The notes: generated from the sequence alone by a model not told the origin. Counted from the stretch's first letter, positions 1 to 9,252 are shown. The stretch is 64,000 nucleotides of DNA from NORP240 sp038134485 (GCA_038134485.1 JAYPVG010000010.1:35667-99666); one strand, 5' to 3'. Translations and numbers: made by a program.

Positions 1-878
1 CTCTTGTAGTGCAGGGCTTTTCTCTGGTGCTGAGTCGCAGCCTCGGACTTGGAGGTGCTGTCGGGCTTGGATCAGCAGCAAATATTTTTCTGGGCATGGT
101 GGAAGCACCGACTCTTATTCGCCCCTACATGAAGGGATTGACGCGCAGCGAGCTGTTTGTGCTCATGTCCTGCGGTATGGCCACTGTAGCCGGATCGGTC
201 ATGGTTCTGTATTCGGTGGTATTGCAGGATGTGATTGATAATGCCCTGGGCCACATCATTACCGCCTCCGTTATAAGCGCGCCGGCAGCCATCATGCTGG
301 CAATCATCATGGTCCCTGGCAATAACAGCCAGCAAAGCACCAACACGGCAGCGATTAGCAGCCAATACCATAACCTCATGGATGCCATCACTCGCGGCAC
401 TGGCGACGGTCTGCGACTGATGATCAACGTGGCTGCCATGCTGGTGGTCCTGGTTGCACTGGTCGCGCTCGCAAACAGCGTGTTATCGCTGCTGCCGGAT
501 CTCTTCGGGGCGCCGGTGACCTTGCAAAGGCTTTTTTCGGTGCTGTTCGCACCCCTGGTGTGGCTGATGGGGGTGCCCTGGCAGGAAGCCCTTGTTGCCG
601 GCAATCTGATGGGTACCAAGACTGTGCTCAATGAGCTTCTGGCTTTCATCGAACTGGCCGAACTGCCTGCTTCGAGCCTGTCAGACGGATCCACAATGAT
701 TATGACTTACGCCCTCTGCGGATTTGCCAACTTCGGCAGTCTGGGCATCATGATCGCCGGACTGTCAGGTATGTGTCCGGAGAGGACCTCCGAAATCGTC
801 AATCTGGCGCCCCGCTCGATGATCTCCGGAACTCTGGCCACCTGCATGACCGGCGCCGTGGCCGGACTGTTGCTCTGA
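1..878 (+). CDS. CNT-family nucleoside transporter, 5' truncated by window edge
   Basis: Concentrative nucleoside transporter (NupC family), an inner-membrane symporter that imports nucleosides. The reading frame (codons starting at base 3) is open to the left edge, so the true start lies outside the window. About 290 residues of the C-terminal part are visible, against about 400 for E. coli NupC. The fragment is hydrophobic with several membrane segments and contains the family motif NLMGTKTVLNE, in the conserved substrate and cation-binding region. A GTG at 9 is internal and is not taken as the start. It converges on a lipoprotein 5'-nucleotidase, which could supply nucleosides. The family call is firm; the exact substrate range is not visible. 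Confidence 0.9.
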   Translation, partial: LVVQGFSLVLSRSLGLGGAVGLGSAANIFLGMVEAPTLIRPYMKGLTRSELFVLMSCGMATVAGSVMVLYSVVLQDVIDNALGHIITASVISAPAAIMLAIIMVPGNNSQQSTNTAAISSQYHNLMDAITRGTGDGLRLMINVAAMLVVLVALVALANSVLSLLPDLFGAPVTLQRLFSVLFAPLVWLMGVPWQEALVAGNLMGTKTVLNELLAFIELAELPASSLSDGSTMIMTYALCGFANFGSLGIMIAGLSGMCPERTSEIVNLAPRSMISGTLATCMTGAVAGLLL

Positions 879-989
879 GACCGACTGCTGACGTCTCACT
901 CTAATCAGCTGGCAATGCCGTCAAGAGGCTTCCCGTCGAGGCAATTGGATCGTCAGGGAAAAACAATCTGCGGCATGTTGACCTTGAAT

Positions 990-2474
990 CTAACGGGTTC
1001 GAATCAGGTCCTCCAGATCGACCGGGTTGGACGGGTTTGATTGCAGTCGCTGCAACGCGTCTACAAAAGGTTGGCGGTAATGGATGCCGGTGTCATAACC
1101 GTCAGGATCGTTTTCTCTTATTGCCTGGAAATTGTCTCCGCCGGCATACATGAAACTGTTGACCAGTACACGGTAGATCCGGTCATTTTCAATGCCCGCC
1201 GCGGTGCGTGAAACGATCCAGTCGGTACCTCGCCTGGTCAGGCCGGCGACTATCGGCCGACCACCAGTCTCGATCGCTTCAACTATTACGTGTCCGCGAA
1301 GAAACACCGCGTAGATGTTGTTCTCGAAAGGCATAACATTGACAAGGTCATTGAGGGTAATTTCTCCAGCGGGTAAACGCGTGCGCAGCCCACCGGCATT
1401 GGTAATAGCAAAATCAGCGGTGGGGTCGCTGATGAGCCAGGAATCTATGACGGCCTGGCGAAATTGCGGGGTTCGGAAATCGATCTCACTATCACTCCAG
1501 GCGATGACCTCGGTCAGTGAATCTTTAAACTGATCTTGCCAACCCTGAACAAGTGCGGCGATCTCCGAGTCATCGTTCGCCGATTCGTTAGGCGCGACAC
1601 CGATTTCCACATCCACAAGCTGATCATCGCGCACATCGTATCGAATTCGTGCCCGGGCATAGGACGTGAAATGATAACCTCCTCCCAGCAGCACGGTCTC
1701 ACCAACTCGTCTGGCCGCCAGTTCATTGCAGTGACCGCCCCCCATTAGATCGATCTCAAGATCCAAAACCGACAGCGCCAGAGCCTCGAGTTCACCCAGG
1801 CACACGTGAGCGACTACGAATAACAGGTCCGGATCAAGTCTCCGGACCTCTGCTACGGCAGCTCGCAGAGCAGGCTCGTAGTCATCAAATCGTAGCGTAC
1901 TGACGAATTGCGGGTTGGCCGTGCGTGGCGTGCTGGTAGTGGTCAATCCAATGATCCCCACTTGCAGTCCGTTAAGCTCTTTGACCGTGTAGGGAAGAAT
2001 ACCGAGCTCAATCGGCACCTGACCGCTATCCTTCCACCGGGTATTGGCGCTCAAAAAAGGGAAATCCGCTTCCGCAGTTCGTTGTTTTAATCCTTCTAGC
2101 CCGAAATCAAATTCATGATTGCCAACCGCCGAAGCATCGTAAGACATGGCATTCATCACTTCTACCATGCTCTCCCCCTGAACCCAGGTCGAAATCGCCG
2201 GTCCGGTCCAGTTATCACCGCCACTCAGCAGCAGAAATGCCCCATCCTTGCTGAAACCTTCCTGTTCCTGCCATAACCGATATAGATTCGCGGCTCCCAT
2301 ACCCGGCTCCATGCCCTCCATCCAACCGTGTTCGTCGTTGGTGTAAAGCACAGTGATTTCCCTGATCGTCTCCGAACCGTCTCCGGCACCTGGATCGGCA
2401 CCTACAGGACCTCGATCCTGGCAGCCTGCCGACAGAGCAATCATCAATATTGCAATCCCGCCACTTCTCATCAT
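990..2474 (-). CDS. Lipoprotein 5'-nucleotidase / metallophosphoesterase (UshA-like)
   Basis: Predicted two-domain 5'-nucleotidase that hydrolyses extracytoplasmic nucleotides to nucleosides and phosphate. Residues 1-18 form a lipoprotein signal ending in the lipobox LSAGC (Cys18), so it should be membrane-anchored. The N-terminal calcineurin-like domain shows metal-binding motifs TNDEH (45-49), GGDNW (85-89) and GNHEFDFG (118-125), and later GGGHCNE. The C-terminal substrate domain shows ITNAGGLR and FENNIY. At 494 residues it is near the usual length of about 550. It is convergent with the CNT transporter gene, suggesting joint nucleotide salvage. A 2',3'-cyclic phosphodiesterase activity is possible. 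Confidence 0.9.
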   Translation of the reverse strand: MMRSGGIAILMIALSAGCQDRGPVGADPGAGDGSETIREITVLYTNDEHGWMEGMEPGMGAANLYRLWQEQEGFSKDGAFLLLSGGDNWTGPAISTWVQGESMVEVMNAMSYDASAVGNHEFDFGLEGLKQRTAEADFPFLSANTRWKDSGQVPIELGILPYTVKELNGLQVGIIGLTTTSTPRTANPQFVSTLRFDDYEPALRAAVAEVRRLDPDLLFVVAHVCLGELEALALSVLDLEIDLMGGGHCNELAARRVGETVLLGGGYHFTSYARARIRYDVRDDQLVDVEIGVAPNESANDDSEIAALVQGWQDQFKDSLTEVIAWSDSEIDFRTPQFRQAVIDSWLISDPTADFAITNAGGLRTRLPAGEITLNDLVNVMPFENNIYAVFLRGHVIVEAIETGGRPIVAGLTRRGTDWIVSRTAAGIENDRIYRVLVNSFMYAGGDNFQAIRENDPDGYDTGIHYRQPFVDALQRLQSNPSNPVDLEDLIRTR

Positions 2475-2556
2475 CGAGTTTCTCTCATCAGTAATTTTTC
2501 GGCGCTATCGATCGGCTGAAACCGAAAAGGGACAGCTACACTTTAGCAAATCAACA

Positions 2557-2575
2557 GGCGATTGTAGCAATCGCC
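2557..2575. promoter_or_regulatory. Perfect 8-bp inverted repeat in divergent intergenic region
   Basis: GGCGATTG and CAATCGCC are separated by TAG. The site lies between the divergent 5'-nucleotidase (starts 2474) and rhomboid (starts 2642) genes. There is no T-tract, so it does not look like a terminator. An operator is the simplest reading, but no bound regulator can be named. Confidence 0.4.
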
Positions 2576-2641
2576 GCAGTGTCCTTCCGGGCTCACAGGT
2601 AGTGACCTGGCGTTTCGCCCGCGATCCGGTAAACTCCGTCC

Positions 2642-3436
2642 ATGATTCCCATTCGCGACGACAATCCCAGCGTCCTTATACCCTTCACGACTCTGGCGAT
2701 TATTGCTCTGAATGGCATCGCCTGGTTTCTGGTGCAGGGCCTGGGAACAGAACCCGCTCTTGCCAATTCGGTCTGTCGTTTTGCTCTGGTACCAGGAGAC
2801 CTGCTTGGCTCCATGGAACCGGGTTCAAATTTCACGGTGGGCCCCGGAGCTGTTTGCAGGACCGGCACCTCACCGGCATGGTTTACGCTGTTCAGCTCCA
2901 TGTTCATGCACGGTAGCTGGCTGCATCTCATCGGTAATATGTGGTTTTTATGGATATTCGGCAATAATGTTGAAGACGCCATGGGGCATAGTCGATTTTT
3001 AATTTTTTACCTGCTATGTGGCCTGGCCGCCGCCGCGCTCCAGCTGTACTTTACCAATAATCCGCAGATTCCCATGGTTGGTGCTTCCGGCGCCATCGGC
3101 GGCGTGATGGGAGCCTACATTCTGCTGTATCCGCGAGTTCAGGTACACATGCTCATATTTCTGGGATTCTTTGCAACGACCGTCGCCGTCCCAGCGGTCC
3201 TTATGCTGGGATACTGGTTCGTGGTCCAGTTGCTTGGCAGCTTTACTTCGGTAACCGGCCAGGGCGGTGGCGTTGCATTCTGGGCCCATGTGGGCGGATT
3301 CGCAGCCGGAGCTCTGTTAATTTACGCATTTAGAAATCCGCGCCTTGTAGCCAGGCATCCGTTTCACGGCTGGAAAGGCCGTTCTCCCCATCGCCACTGG
3401 CAGAAAATTTCGCGACGCAGGGGTAAGCGGTATTGA
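2642..3436 (+). CDS. Rhomboid-family intramembrane serine protease
   Basis: Polytopic membrane protein of the rhomboid superfamily, which cleaves transmembrane segments of substrate proteins within the bilayer. The catalytic serine motif GASGAIGG places Ser149, and the partner His216 lies in WAHVGG in a later helix. Together they form the Ser-His dyad. The N-terminus MIPIRDDNP is characteristic of a large bacterial rhomboid subgroup. A long loop with two Cys residues (about 45-80) lies between the first two helices. The last 35 residues are basic and probably cytosolic. ATG at 2642 gives the family-like N-terminus. The substrate is unknown. Confidence 0.92.
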   Translation: MIPIRDDNPSVLIPFTTLAIIALNGIAWFLVQGLGTEPALANSVCRFALVPGDLLGSMEPGSNFTVGPGAVCRTGTSPAWFTLFSSMFMHGSWLHLIGNMWFLWIFGNNVEDAMGHSRFLIFYLLCGLAAAALQLYFTNNPQIPMVGASGAIGGVMGAYILLYPRVQVHMLIFLGFFATTVAVPAVLMLGYWFVVQLLGSFTSVTGQGGGVAFWAHVGGFAAGALLIYAFRNPRLVARHPFHGWKGRSPHRHWQKISRRRGKRY

Positions 3437-3572
3437 AAGAAATGGAAAATATGCCATCCAAGTACCACATGTTAAGATTCTGCGTTCTTTCAATTCTACG
3501 CGCTTGGCAGCGCATAAACCCAGATCTGAAGTATTCCTTAATCGCGGGGAACCAGTGGGGGAAGGAAAAAAC

Positions 3573-4193
3573 ATGACAGGTGAAATGATGAATCTTTTTG
3601 CTGTACCCGTGTACAAGTGCGGGATCGGCAGGGATTTTACCGAGGCAGAAATACAATTTTTTAGGGAAGAATTACATGATGCTGTCACGACCCTCGGAAA
3701 CTCCGCGTCGAGGAACAAAAATGTTCTCGCTGCGGATGCCATGTCAGCTATCAGAGCCGCATTGGAGGAGAATCTCTCCAACTATTTTAAGATCGTTTAC
3801 AACACTGCAAACAATGTCCAACTCAAGATTACCCAATCCTGGCTGTCCCTCTCACGCAAAGGCGAGGCGCACCACACGCACTCGCATCCTAATAGTGTGG
3901 TCAGCGGTGTCCTCTATATCTCGCTGGCGTCGCAGGACGGAATCAATTTTTACCGCAACGAAGACTTACTCTGGTATGAGCTGATTCCCGCTGAACAAAA
4001 CTACTACAATGCCTATCGCTACTTCATCGAGACAAAAGTTGGTGACCTCGTGTTATTCCCCTCCAACCTGAAGCACGGGGTTAAAGAAGTGACGGAAGAT
4101 GTGGAACGACTCAGCCTCGCTTTCAATACTTTTTTTGATGGCGAACTCGGCCATAAGGAATTTTCCAACGCGCTGTCGATCCGATCGGGTTAG
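3573..4193 (+). CDS. Putative 2OG-Fe(II) oxygenase (TIGR02466-like)
   Basis: Resembles the TIGR02466 group of putative 2-oxoglutarate/Fe(II)-dependent oxygenases of unknown substrate. Visible hallmarks are the HTHSHPNS segment followed by SGVLYISL (first metal-ligand region), FPSNLKHGV (distal His) and ERLSLAFN (Arg expected to hold 2-oxoglutarate). I chose ATG 3573, giving MTGEMMNLFAVPVYK, because it starts at the usual family N-terminus and follows a purine-rich GGAAGGAA ribosome site. An in-frame upstream start at 3504 adds residues unlike the family. The product is 206 residues, a normal length. It appears monocistronic. Confidence 0.8.
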   Translation: MTGEMMNLFAVPVYKCGIGRDFTEAEIQFFREELHDAVTTLGNSASRNKNVLAADAMSAIRAALEENLSNYFKIVYNTANNVQLKITQSWLSLSRKGEAHHTHSHPNSVVSGVLYISLASQDGINFYRNEDLLWYELIPAEQNYYNAYRYFIETKVGDLVLFPSNLKHGVKEVTEDVERLSLAFNTFFDGELGHKEFSNALSIRSG

Positions 4194-4294
4194 ATCAATC
4201 AACTTTCTCCATCGAGACAGCATCCGGAATCTGCATTCAAACGTAGTAACCAGCTCACTTTTCGTGAAGTTGGTACTTAACAAACTGGCCGTTT

Positions 4295-4306
4295 AGTGAT
4301 ATCACT
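4295..4306. promoter_or_regulatory. 12-bp perfect palindrome upstream of small lipoprotein gene
   Basis: AGTGATATCACT lies 31 bases upstream of the ATG at 4338. It is a candidate operator or may be chance; no T-run follows it. Confidence 0.25.
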
Positions 4307-4337
4307 GGATCGTTAGCCTGAATATTGTGAGAAATCC

Positions 4338-4634
4338 ATGAACACGTATCGTTTATTGCTGATCCCGACCCTGCTTCTGGTGGTTGCCTGCAATACCGGT
4401 CCCAGGCCCAATTTTATGCGTATGACGGAAGAAGAAATCTACGTCTACAATATTGGCAAGCCCTTGATGGAGAAAGTCTATTGCTTTGAGGAGAAGCAGA
4501 CCAGCACCTACATCCGCCGCCGTCAATGCATGACCGTAGAGGATTATGTCTATCGGCTGGAACGTGCCGCTCTTGCCCTCGAAGTGATGCAGCCTTCTAC
4601 CGGGCCACCACCGCTGGGCAGACCGCGAAACTAA
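4338..4634 (+). CDS. Small hypothetical lipoprotein
   Basis: Ninety-eight-residue protein with a hydrophobic signal and lipobox LLVVAC (Cys18), so it is probably a lipid-anchored envelope protein. The mature part is charged (EEEIYVYN, EEKQTSTYIRRRQCM) with two further Cys residues that could form a disulfide, and a Pro-rich end. I recognise no domain. Its last four bases overlap the end of the convergent alpha/beta hydrolase gene, so both genes end in the same short stretch with no room for a separate terminator. Confidence 0.75.
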   Translation: MNTYRLLLIPTLLLVVACNTGPRPNFMRMTEEEIYVYNIGKPLMEKVYCFEEKQTSTYIRRRQCMTVEDYVYRLERAALALEVMQPSTGPPPLGRPRN

Positions 4635-5773
4635 TCGGTAAAGCGCGCCTCCGGAAAGTCCTGCTCCAGATCAGTGGCCAGCTGAGAGCGAGCGGAAAGT
4701 CTGTCGCTCATTTCAGGGGCGAACACAGACTCGAAAAAGCTCAGTACGGCAATAGTCGTGATCATTTGCTGGCGGCCAGCGTGAACCGGGCGTTCATTCG
4801 GCAAAATATCGCAGATATCGGGTATGTTATCGGTGACCACCACTCCCTCATCAGCGCTCCCCAGCTGCCTGAAGACGTCATTCGTTGATGTGTCACTGAG
4901 GGTAGCCAGGACAGCAGCGCATCCCAGAGAATCAGGATCATCTATGAAACGCATGATCGGTTCAGCCAGCGCGGCAAAACCGAGGTGTGTGCCCCCAAGA
5001 ATACTCAGCAGTTCTCCATTCGAGACTCTTGCTGGAATCGGCATTCCATTAGCCTGGTGGTTAACGAGCGCATCGGCAGTGCCCGCTATCATCAGAAATG
5101 GCGTGTCTGTGGACTCGTAAAAAACATCCGTGAAAATCGCCGCCGGACCGGCAATGGAGACCGTCGCCTTGACCCGCGAATCCCGCAGGCTTGGATGAAA
5201 TGTGGCGAGCGTGGCAGTCAGACCACCCAGGGAATATCCAGTCAATCCGATTCGCTGCAGATCGATAACTCCGTCGAAAGGCTTGCTTTCGCCCACCAGG
5301 GACAGCACCGAGTCTATGAGAAATGATACATCGGCCGGCTGATTGACCACGTCCGCGGGCGTTGGTCCACCCGGAGCGCCGCCATTGCTCAAAGGATAAT
5401 CGGCCGAAGCCACCACGTAACCATGACTGGCCAGATGCCGGGCCATGTACTGTAAATCCGAGCGGGAGGACACGAGCCCATGGCTATGCAGCACGAGTGG
5501 CAACTCGCCCCGCGCATCTTGCGGATACCAGAGGGTGGTATTAAGCGTTCGGCTTGGTGCGCCGGCAAAATCCCTGTTGGCAGGGGTTGACCTGGTGGTA
5601 TCAGTAAATACCAGCTCTGCGGAGCCAACCTGGTAGGGACCTGGCTGCAGCCATTGGGCGCTGCGCGAACTACTCGGCGGCTGCTCGGGATTGGTGGTTA
5701 TCAGTAATATGGCGACTACCAGAATTAATAGCGCCAGAAATCCGGCAAGACCAATTAATAATTTCCTGAGCAT
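4631..5773 (-). CDS. Alpha/beta hydrolase, PAF-acetylhydrolase/dienelactone-hydrolase-like
   Basis: Predicted esterase with an N-terminal membrane anchor or signal (residues 5-25, very hydrophobic), so it probably acts in the periplasm. The core shows the oxyanion region HSHGLVSSR, the nucleophile elbow GYSLGG with the catalytic Ser, and a late His in GGTHLGF. A segment TLWYPQ near residue 80 is typical of predicted dienelactone hydrolase / platelet-activating-factor acetylhydrolase-like proteins. Length 380 fits. The substrate cannot be inferred from neighbours. Confidence 0.82.
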   Translation of the reverse strand: MLRKLLIGLAGFLALLILVVAILLITTNPEQPPSSSRSAQWLQPGPYQVGSAELVFTDTTRSTPANRDFAGAPSRTLNTTLWYPQDARGELPLVLHSHGLVSSRSDLQYMARHLASHGYVVASADYPLSNGGAPGGPTPADVVNQPADVSFLIDSVLSLVGESKPFDGVIDLQRIGLTGYSLGGLTATLATFHPSLRDSRVKATVSIAGPAAIFTDVFYESTDTPFLMIAGTADALVNHQANGMPIPARVSNGELLSILGGTHLGFAALAEPIMRFIDDPDSLGCAAVLATLSDTSTNDVFRQLGSADEGVVVTDNIPDICDILPNERPVHAGRQQMITTIAVLSFFESVFAPEMSDRLSARSQLATDLEQDFPEARFTD

Positions 5774-5853
5774 CTGCCCCCCGTACTTGTAATCAGGTCG
5801 TTATTGACACGCTCTGGACAGGACGCCGGACAGGTTGTCAGCACCCGGACCAT

Positions 5854-7038
5854 CTACCCTGTCACCTGGGGCACCTTCTTGTTGTTCCTGTCAATTCTTC
5901 CTTCTTTACCCTGCACTTGTCTGTTCTGCATCCTGTCCAGCAGTGACTGAATCGAGACCCGGAGTACCAGCAGTGAGAGCGCGACGGCAGCCAACTGCCT
6001 CCAGAAAGGCCAGCTTTTTCCATCCTCAATCACCTGCAACTGCAATGACCATCCAAATACCGAAACGGCCAGATCAAGGGTCAGTCCGCACAGTATCGCA
6101 ATGAAGATAACGCCGATCAGGTAAGCTATTAGGGAGCGAATACCCAGCTGTTCCTTGATCACGCCCATCGTGGCGATATTTGTAGCCGGACCGGTCAGCA
6201 TGAAAACCAGAGCGGCTCCCGGCGAAATTCCAGCAAACAACAGGCTGGCTGCAACCGGCGTAGAAGCAGTGGCGCAGATATACATAGGCAATCCGATAAT
6301 TACCATGATCACCATGGCCAGCAATCCGTCGCCCCACTGCAGAAAAAATGATTCGGGCACAAAAGTGGTTATGAAAGTTGCTGCGATCAGGCCGATAGTC
6401 AGCCATTTAGCAGTATCGGAAATCATACGACCATAACCATACTGCAATGCAGAAACCAGCTTTTTCCCAAGTCCCGTTTGCACAGATTGCACTTTTTCCG
6501 CCCTACAGCAGCCTGACTCCATCGATTCGGTCTTCTCGTCATTGCAACAGGCTGACTGGTCGGGCTCCGTTTTTTCAGCGCCGCAGCAGCCGCCCAATTG
6601 CTGCTCGTCAACCAGGTTGTCTTCGCTATCCATCGCCCGTACCAGTAGCCCCGCAGTAACCGCGCTGAGCAGCGCACCGATAGGCCGCACAATGGCAAAA
6701 AGTGGCCCCAGGATTGCGTAGGAGTAGGAGATGGAATCGACTCCGGTTTCCGGCGTGGCCACCAGAAATGAAGCGGTCGCACCTTTCGATGCTCCGGACT
6801 TGCGGATAGCAAGAGCAGTGGGAATCACACCACAGGAACACAACGGAAGCGGCGCCCCGATCACGGCACCCTTGACCACTGAAGCGACTCCGGGGGCGGC
6901 GAGCTGTTTTTCAACCCAGCTGCCGGGAATTACCTGTCTTATGATTCCGGCCAGCAAATATCCGAGCAGCAACCAGGGGGCGCTTTCGATAACGAGATTC
7001 CAGAATCCGTTAAGTAATGTCATAAGCATGGGCTTCAC
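5854..7038 (-). CDS. SO_0444-type permease (predicted Cu/Zn efflux)
   Basis: Polytopic permease of the SO_0444/DUF318 family, proposed to export copper or zinc across the inner membrane. The first half contains APLPLCSCGVIP and the second half a repeat-like MYICATASTPVAASL, the family signatures. Between the halves is a cytoplasmic loop (about residues 148-185) with three Cys-Cys pairs (GGCCGAE, ACCNDE, GCCRAE), likely metal-binding. It starts with GTG 7038, overlapping the stop of the upstream esterase by four bases (GTGA), so the two are translationally coupled; ATG 7029 is an alternative. No adjacent ArsR/MerR regulator is visible. Confidence 0.85.
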   Translation of the reverse strand: MKPMLMTLLNGFWNLVIESAPWLLLGYLLAGIIRQVIPGSWVEKQLAAPGVASVVKGAVIGAPLPLCSCGVIPTALAIRKSGASKGATASFLVATPETGVDSISYSYAILGPLFAIVRPIGALLSAVTAGLLVRAMDSEDNLVDEQQLGGCCGAEKTEPDQSACCNDEKTESMESGCCRAEKVQSVQTGLGKKLVSALQYGYGRMISDTAKWLTIGLIAATFITTFVPESFFLQWGDGLLAMVIMVIIGLPMYICATASTPVAASLLFAGISPGAALVFMLTGPATNIATMGVIKEQLGIRSLIAYLIGVIFIAILCGLTLDLAVSVFGWSLQLQVIEDGKSWPFWRQLAAVALSLLVLRVSIQSLLDRMQNRQVQGKEGRIDRNNKKVPQVTG

Positions 7039-7703
7039 TCACCTAACACTCTTTGAAGCCAGACCGAAACATCCGCAATCTCCGCGGGAGAAACGGCATG
7101 CTCCATGTCATAAGTCCTGTACTCCGGATTCAGCCCGAGACTTTGCAACGTCGACTCACTGCGTTTGCCGAGCACCTCGGGAACCACGGAGTCATGGGTC
7201 CCGTGACAAATCAGAATAGGTATCTTCAAGTTGTTGGAACTGATTCTGATCTGGTTGGCAGTCGCAAAATAGGTGGAAAGCGCAAGGATTCCACCTAGAG
7301 GTTCCGGATAACTCAGACCCGCCTGATATGCCACGGCTCCGCCCTGGGAAAAACCGGCCAGGATAATGCGTCGGCTGTCCACGCCGCGCTCGATTTCGCG
7401 ATCCACGAGGTCCTGAATCCTGGAGGCCGACTCCAGTAACTGGGAATCGTCCAGGTCTCGATCAATATCAAAACTGAAAATATCGTACCAGGCCGGCATG
7501 CGGTATCCATTATTGATGGAGACCGGAATTTCAGGTGCATGGGGAAACACGAAGCGGATACCGTAGCTCTCCGTCAGTTCCAACTGCGGAACGAGCGAGG
7601 CAAAGTCATTGCCATCTGCGCCCAGCCCATGGAGCCAGATGACCGAGGCGGTGACGGGCGTATAGGGGGGCTTTTCCATTTCAATAGCGGGAAGAAATTC
7701 CAT
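7035..7703 (-). CDS. Phospholipase/carboxylesterase family hydrolase
   Basis: Cytoplasmic alpha/beta hydrolase of the phospholipase/carboxylesterase (Abhydrolase_2) family, close to Pseudomonas EstB-type esterases. Motifs are WLHGLGADGND near residue 24, nucleophile GFSQGG (catalytic Ser), HGTHDSVVP (catalytic Asp) and EHAVSP (catalytic His). Length 222 is standard. There is no signal peptide. It is the first gene of a two-gene unit with the metal permease through a four-base overlap; a functional link is not obvious and may be only transcriptional. Confidence 0.9.
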   Translation of the reverse strand: MEFLPAIEMEKPPYTPVTASVIWLHGLGADGNDFASLVPQLELTESYGIRFVFPHAPEIPVSINNGYRMPAWYDIFSFDIDRDLDDSQLLESASRIQDLVDREIERGVDSRRIILAGFSQGGAVAYQAGLSYPEPLGGILALSTYFATANQIRISSNNLKIPILICHGTHDSVVPEVLGKRSESTLQSLGLNPEYRTYDMEHAVSPAEIADVSVWLQRVLGE

Positions 7704-7889
7704 GGGTGAATTTTATCAAGGGCTGGCGCGCATGCCATCTATTTCCTGAACCTGTTAATCAATTTAACCAGCGGATTTATGGACGGCTCTCCCGTCGCAA
7801 TGTTTATGGAGTACCGCTATTATTGCGTTCATCTTCCAGGTTACCGAAAAATAAAGCGCTGAACGCGAACAGATACAAGGACCACCGGT

Positions 7890-9179
7890 ATGATCAAACT
7901 GATTAACTCCACCAGCGGAAATCAATTAGCAGCACGACTGTTACCCGATATCCGGAAGAGTTTCCCTGTCCTGTTATCAGCACTGCTGATTCTCCTGCTG
8001 TTTTGTACTATGCCAGGGGGCATGGCGCAGGTACCCCAGAACCATCCGGGCTGGGTGACCACCTGGACCACAAGTCCCAGCACCTTGCCTCCCGAGGGGG
8101 CCAGCGATGCGACTCTTGAAAATCAGACCGTCAGACTCATCGTGCACACCAGTGTTGGCGGCCAAGCCCTGCGCCTGAGGCTGTCGAATACCCACGGCGA
8201 TGGCAACCTTAAAGTAGGGGCAATCTCCATCGCCCGTCAGTCCGCCGGCGCGGGCATAGAACCGGGGAGCAACAGGTTAATTACCTTTTCAGGACAAAAC
8301 TCGCTTACCATTCCGCGCTGGGCGACAGTGATCAGCGACCCGATTGAGCTTGACGTACCCGCCTCTGTCAATCTAGCTGTGAGCCTTTACCTGCCGGACA
8401 ATACCGGCTTCATCACGGCCCACGCATTGTCTAACCAAACCAACTACATTTCGACCAGTGGCAATCATGTCGATGCCAGCACATTGCCAATAGCCCAAGA
8501 GTCTTCTGGCTGGCCATTACTTACCGCCATAGATGTAGTTGCGGCAGTTCCAACCAGCGCGATAGTGACGCTGGGCGATTCGATTACCGATGGCTGGGGC
8601 TCAACAGACAGCGCCAATCAGCGCTGGCCAAATCATTTCGCCCACCGCCTGTATCGGGATCAAAATATTGAAGACTTTGCGGTGGTGAATGCCGGTATTA
8701 GCGGCAATCGGGTGACCACCGAGGCGAGTCCAACTTTCGGGCAGAATTTGCAGGCGCGCTTTGAGCGCGACGTATTGGCACTGAGCAATGTCAGTCACAT
8801 CATCCTGCTGGAGGGCATTAACGATATCGGCATGTCATCCCGCGCGGGAGAGCTCATCAGCGCAGACCAGATTATTGCCGGATACCGTCAGATTATCGAT
8901 CGCTCCCATGCCCGCGGCATCAAGATAATTGGCGCTACGCTGCTTCCTTACGAGGGCGCGGCTTATTACACCGACGCAGGAAATTCGGTGCGCCTGCAGG
9001 TCAACGATTTTATTCGTAACAGTGGCGAGTTTGATGGAGTCATCGAATTTGATTCAGTTGTGCAGGACCCTGCAAATCCGAACCAAATCAGGCCAGACTT
9101 CACGGAAGACAATCTGCACCCCAACGACGCTGGCTATCGCGCCATGGCTGAGAGCATTAACCTGGATTTGTTTCGATAA
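7890..9179 (+). CDS. SGNH/GDSL-type hydrolase, exported
   Basis: Secreted or periplasmic esterase-like protein of the SGNH superfamily. It has a long N-terminus with a hydrophobic signal (about residues 24-48, ending near GGMAQ). A beta-rich domain (about 50-210) precedes the SGNH domain. Blocks seen are LGDSITDGWG (nucleophile Ser), NAGISGNR, EGINDIG and NLHPNDAGYR (Asp/His pair). The arrangement resembles GDSL lipases with an N-terminal accessory domain acting on acylated glycans, but the substrate is not determinable. It appears monocistronic. Confidence 0.88.
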   Translation: MIKLINSTSGNQLAARLLPDIRKSFPVLLSALLILLLFCTMPGGMAQVPQNHPGWVTTWTTSPSTLPPEGASDATLENQTVRLIVHTSVGGQALRLRLSNTHGDGNLKVGAISIARQSAGAGIEPGSNRLITFSGQNSLTIPRWATVISDPIELDVPASVNLAVSLYLPDNTGFITAHALSNQTNYISTSGNHVDASTLPIAQESSGWPLLTAIDVVAAVPTSAIVTLGDSITDGWGSTDSANQRWPNHFAHRLYRDQNIEDFAVVNAGISGNRVTTEASPTFGQNLQARFERDVLALSNVSHIILLEGINDIGMSSRAGELISADQIIAGYRQIIDRSHARGIKIIGATLLPYEGAAYYTDAGNSVRLQVNDFIRNSGEFDGVIEFDSVVQDPANPNQIRPDFTEDNLHPNDAGYRAMAESINLDLFR

Positions 9180-9246
9180 AAGTAATTTCGCATGTTGCGC
9201 CTGACGGCGCCAGAATTCGGTCAAATCGCTTCCAATTTTCCGGTGC

Positions 9247-9252
9247 TATGAT
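9247..9252 (+). promoter_or_regulatory. Candidate extended -10 promoter element
   Basis: TATGAT preceded by TG at the extended -10 position (TGCTATGAT) lies 67 bases upstream of the PQQ dehydrogenase start. There is no good -35 box at 17 bases. Tentative. Confidence 0.3.

Noticed and set aside
3433..3493. Inverted repeat TTGAAAGAA ... TTCTTTCAA after the rhomboid gene
   Set aside because: Arms of 9 bp are separated by 43 bases and no T-tract follows; too weak for a terminator or clear operator.
9195..9212. Hairpin GCGCC-TGAC-GGCGC after the SGNH hydrolase gene
   Set aside because: Short stem and no U-tract on either strand; not reported as a terminator.
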